Shown: in pieces, positions 6,411 to 8,555 of the stretch | Position numbering within the stretch: position 1 is the stretch's first letter | Layout of the letters: each line of letters opens with the position of its first letter | Assembly (NCBI GenBank): GCA_934101745.1 | Contig: CAKOSD010000036.1 | Location: forward strand, 1 to 8,555 | Length of the DNA: 8,555 bases | Reading direction: 5' to 3' | DNA from: an uncultured Bacilli bacterium | GTDB lineage: Bacteria; Bacillota_I; Bacilli_A; RF39; UBA660 | Notes under the pieces: model-generated | The model's database searches: none | Told to the model about the DNA's origin: nothing | The model's input: the letters and a program-made list of their open reading frames with translations, nothing else | Program-made: the position numbers and the translations under genes

Positions 6411-7670
6411 TTAAACCAATACTCTTTTTCTCTTGCGCCATTTTTCAATACCATATCTTAGTGCAGCCATAGCATCATCCTGAAAAGCAACTGGCTCATC
6501 CAGATATTCGCCTGTCTTTTCGTCTTTCTTCCATTTCCATTGCTGCAGCTCCTTTATGGTATTAACACAGGAAGGATGTACTCTTATTATTCGCTTAATA
6601 ACCTTATCCTTACGAACAACACCCTTTAACCAGTCTATCTGTGCCTTAACAGAGCCATTAGCGCCACCTTTATCAACACCCTTTGCTCTATATCCTGCAT
6701 TTTTCCACGTTTTAATTCTGTCAGGCTCTGCAGAATCACACCACATATCCTTATTCATTGGAATATCAGCCGCCTGTGCAAGTGGAATAATCTCTGATGT
6801 TTCTTTCTCAAATACATAAATCTCTTTCAAGATGTATATATTATCATCCTTGATTCCTAGAAGAAGGATTGCATCTGCATGATTGAAACCAAAATCCTGT
6901 CCGATTGCAATATCATCATAATCATTCAGATTCTGTGATATATCTGCAACCTCCCAATTGTGAAGAATAAGACCGCCAATCTCTCCCCATTCTCCAAGAC
7001 CATATATCTGATATCCTTCTGGATCTACAAGTTTTCTTCTTTCCATACGCTGCCTGTAGGCATTGTCAATAAACCTGTTTCCTAAATATGTACTGTGATG
7101 TGTCAATACATTACTATCTGGAATATCAAAAAAGACCTTCTTAATCCAATGATTCTTATTAACTGGATTGAAGGTCATTCTTATCTGATAGAATTGCCCT
7201 GGCGGAAGTTCACCTCTCAATCTATCATCTATTATTTCAAAGTCAGCTTGTGTGATCTCCGTTGCTTCTTCAATCCACACATCTGTCAGTTTACCTTTTT
7301 GAAATGTAATTGACTTTAGCTTTTCGCGTTGATTTTCATCATTTACACCTCTAAATATTATCTGATTACCATTAGCAAGACATGTAAGCTGTAAAGGGCT
7401 TTGTTTAATGTTCCAATATCTTTTAGCCTTATCACCAAACATGCGGTAAATCGCACCTGTAAGCTCTGCATAAGTACTATCTCTATTGGTTATGTCCGAC
7501 TTACGAATACATACAAGGTTGCGCCCCTTATCCTGCATCAGCCTTAATATATAATTCTGCGCTGTGTCAACGCTCTTCCCTGAACCTGCGCTGCCTTTCA
7601 TAACTATGTACCGTTTGTGGCTTCTATCAACTTCCTTGAAACAAGGATTCATTGGAATATTTATATTCAT
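6411..7670 (-). CDS. terL: Terminase large subunit, PBSX/Terminase_3 type
   Basis: The packaging motor and nuclease: the N-terminal ATPase drives DNA into the prohead and the C-terminal nuclease cuts the concatemer. From the ATG at 7670 the protein has 419 residues. The Walker A motif is GSAGSGKS (26-33). Walker B is VWIEEATE (131-138) with acidic E134/E135. TFNP (166-169) fits the coupling motif III. The nuclease part has D259 in GQDFGF, D312 in WCDSAEP and D398/D399 in FQDDAMAALRYGIE, three acidic positions as expected for the RNase H-like fold. A TTG at 7676 would add two residues, but the ATG overlaps the upstream stop as ATGA, a classic translational-coupling junction, so the ATG is preferred. 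No good ribosome binding site precedes it, which also fits coupling. The basic end (WRKRKRVLV) is normal for the family. All catalytic positions are present, so this looks functional. Confidence 0.94.
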   Translation of the reverse strand: MNINIPMNPCFKEVDRSHKRYIVMKGSAGSGKSVDTAQNYILRLMQDKGRNLVCIRKSDITNRDSTYAELTGAIYRMFGDKAKRYWNIKQSPLQLTCLANGNQIIFRGVNDENQREKLKSITFQKGKLTDVWIEEATEITQADFEIIDDRLRGELPPGQFYQIRMTFNPVNKNHWIKKVFFDIPDSNVLTHHSTYLGNRFIDNAYRQRMERRKLVDPEGYQIYGLGEWGEIGGLILHNWEVADISQNLNDYDDIAIGQDFGFNHADAILLLGIKDDNIYILKEIYVFEKETSEIIPLAQAADIPMNKDMWCDSAEPDRIKTWKNAGYRAKGVDKGGANGSVKAQIDWLKGVVRKDKVIKRIIRVHPSCVNTIKELQQWKWKKDEKTGEYLDEPVAFQDDAMAALRYGIEKWRKRKRVLV

Positions 7671-7984
7671 AAGCAACCCGCTTCTTTAAATGCCTTTTCA
7701 AGCTTTGGAAATTGCTTTGCAATCCAATCAACAAGCTGTTCATTTCCGCTGTAATCATCAAGCCCTGATTCATAAAAAAAAGCATGAATAATCTCATGCC
7801 TTAATACTTCATCAAATCTTATTTTCTTTACACCTGTAGAATCTTCATCATTCAACATTGAGCCAGCATTTCTAATACTTATTCGCTTGTCATATTCCTT
7901 ACACAAACCATCAAGCTTTGTCTTCTCAAGCGTATTATCAATCTCAATGCTATATTCAGTTCCTAATATATTAACCTTCTTCAT
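7667..7984 (-). CDS. Small zinc-metallopeptidase-like protein between the terminase genes
   Basis: The likely product has 105 residues, from the ATG at 7984 with GGAG (7994-7997) 9 bases upstream. A longer TTG-initiated version from 8005 has no better site. The N-terminal third is a beta-like segment (VNILGTEYSIEI), and residues 31-40 include KRISIRNA. The key motif is LRHEIIHAFFYESGL, with H63, E64 and H67 forming HExxH, and E82 in NEQLVDWIA is a candidate third zinc ligand. The pattern resembles short SprT/ImmA-like metallopeptidases found in Firmicutes prophages, often near terminase genes; their function is not known to me. The gene overlaps the small terminase by 14 bp and the large terminase by 4 bp (ATGA), so it is tightly coupled to packaging genes. 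No signal peptide or membrane segment is seen, so it should act in the cytoplasm or be packaged. Activity is inferred from the motif only. Confidence 0.8.
   Translation of the reverse strand: MKKVNILGTEYSIEIDNTLEKTKLDGLCKEYDKRISIRNAGSMLNDEDSTGVKKIRFDEVLRHEIIHAFFYESGLDDYSGNEQLVDWIAKQFPKLEKAFKEAGCL
7774..7799 (-). other. Terminator-like hairpin with T8 tract inside the metallopeptidase-like gene
   Basis: On the minus strand, GCATGA (7799-7794) and TCATGC (7787-7782) form a perfect 6-bp stem around GATTAT, followed directly by eight T residues (7781-7774). The sequence encodes the HEIIHAFF motif, so the structure may simply come from these codons. It has the form of a weak intrinsic terminator. 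Whether it reduces transcription into the large terminase gene is unknown. Confidence 0.4.
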
Positions 7985-8540
7985 TATCCCCATCTCCATA
8001 ATCAACTGTAATATTCAGTTCTATATCAGTATCAAGTTCAACCTTATCTTTGAACATACCAAGATGTTTGCCAAGAAGTTCCAATGCCCTTACCTTATCA
8101 CACGGCTTGACCTCCAATCCATCTCGCCCTTTCTTAATAACAGCTAATGCTCGCTTCTGTTCTTCTGTAAGTTCTTCTGTCAATACTGGCTCTACAGTCC
8201 TGTATGTAGCAGGTTTGCCGTCCTCATTCAGTATGTCTACAAGTATGCCACCTACTTCGGCTTTCATTTTCTTTTCAACTACATGTGCATAATCTGCTGT
8301 ATTAGAAAAAGCTATCAAAGCAAGTTCCTTGATTACTCGCTCTTGAGTAATCTCCGTCTTGCGCGATAGTTCTTTTTGTCTCTCTCTTATATACTGTGAA
8401 ATTGTAGTATTTTGTAGTAATTTTGATGCATTTGTATTTGCATACTTTTCTGTATACCCCGCTCTAATAGCCGCTTGTGTGGCATTAAGGTCTATAAGGT
8501 ATTCATCACAGAATTTCCGTTGTTTGTCTGTTAATCCCAC
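7971..8540 (-). CDS. terS: Terminase small subunit, Terminase_2 family
   Basis: A 189-residue DNA-recognition subunit of the packaging terminase, which binds the phage pac or cos site and hands the DNA to the large subunit. Residues 3-60 form the helix-turn-helix type N-terminal domain typical of the family (LTDKQRKFCDEYLIDLNATQ, AIRAGYTEKYANTNASKLL). Residues 62-90 include the conserved ITQERVIKELALIAFSN. Residues 147-165 contain the usual CDKVRALELLGKHLGMFKDK, the C-terminal oligomerisation or large-subunit contact region. The end is acidic (DYGDGDNEEG). The start is a GTG at 8540, chosen because a perfect AAAGGAG lies 8 bases upstream at 8549-8555. The gene is the first visible member of the operon and overlaps the next gene by 14 bp. 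Any promoter lies beyond the right window edge. The pac or cos site often lies in or near this gene but cannot be identified by eye. Confidence 0.92.
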   Translation of the reverse strand: MGLTDKQRKFCDEYLIDLNATQAAIRAGYTEKYANTNASKLLQNTTISQYIRERQKELSRKTEITQERVIKELALIAFSNTADYAHVVEKKMKAEVGGILVDILNEDGKPATYRTVEPVLTEELTEEQKRALAVIKKGRDGLEVKPCDKVRALELLGKHLGMFKDKVELDTDIELNITVDYGDGDNEEG

Positions 8541-8548
8541 ACAATCAG

Positions 8549-8555
8549 CTCCTTT
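8549..8555 (-). promoter_or_regulatory. Ribosome binding site fixing the GTG start of the small terminase gene
   Basis: On the minus strand this reads AAAGGAG, 8 bases before the GTG at 8540. It is the strongest site in the packaging operon and is the reason the non-ATG start is accepted. Confidence 0.8.

Noticed and set aside
7667..7676. TTG start for the large terminase at 7676
   Set aside because: The ATG at 7670 forms an ATGA overlap with the preceding stop codon; the TTG adds only two residues and has no better site.
7971..8005. Upstream TTG start for the small metallopeptidase-like gene at 8005
   Set aside because: No ribosome binding site at a proper distance, whereas the ATG at 7984 has GGAG 9 bases upstream.
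1..8555. CRISPR array, tRNA, insertion sequence or attachment site
   Set aside because: No regularly spaced repeats, tRNA-like fold, transposase or integrase frame, or long direct or inverted repeats were seen on reading both strands by eye.

Overview
The window is a block of tailed-phage (most likely prophage) structural genes. Every gene reads on the minus strand, so transcription runs from the right end (8555) to the left end (1). The DNA is AT-rich and the genes have strong AGGAGG-like ribosome binding sites. Gene families are of the SPP1/PBSX type: Terminase_2 small subunit, PBSX-type large terminase, Gp6-like portal and a MuF/gp7 head protein. Together these suggest a siphovirus of a low-GC Firmicute, probably a gut Clostridia/Lachnospiraceae host. 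The host guess is inference. No host chromosomal gene, tRNA, rRNA, integrase or attachment site is visible.

Right part (8540-2699), DNA packaging and head entry, in transcription order: terminase small subunit, a 105-residue protein with a zinc-metallopeptidase signature, terminase large subunit, portal, a 670-residue MuF head-morphogenesis protein and a 76-residue protein. The genes overlap or nearly touch, including a 4-bp ATGA overlap before the large terminase, and look like one operon. The terminase would bind and cut phage DNA and pump it through the portal into the prohead. The MuF protein sits at the portal and may leave the particle with the DNA.

The most interesting gene is the MuF protein. 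Its N-terminal ~285 residues are an ordinary MuF domain. They are followed by a metallopeptidase-like domain with HEYGH and a downstream EFFAE, a layout that recalls anthrax lethal factor. A separate 90-residue C-terminal module begins with MKLDLQLFA, a motif normally found at the very N terminus of Firmicutes phage capsid or scaffold proteins. The non-MuF part is visibly more AT-rich than the MuF part. A 76-residue gene overlaps its end. This is the architecture of temperate-phage MuF polymorphic toxins, with the small gene as a candidate immunity protein or partner.

Middle (2698-2570): a 129-bp gap holding two consecutive intrinsic terminators facing left and no recognisable promoter. Left part (2569-1), host recognition: a 597-residue DUF859-like tail/baseplate protein ending in a collar-like tip domain, and the first 247 codons of a BppU-like baseplate upper protein that runs off the left edge.

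Scaffold, major capsid, head-tail connector, tail tube, tape measure and distal tail genes would normally lie between the MuF gene and the tail-tip genes. None is present. Either this phage has an unusual gene order, a large deletion joined the two ends, or the contig is misjoined; the sequence alone does not decide.
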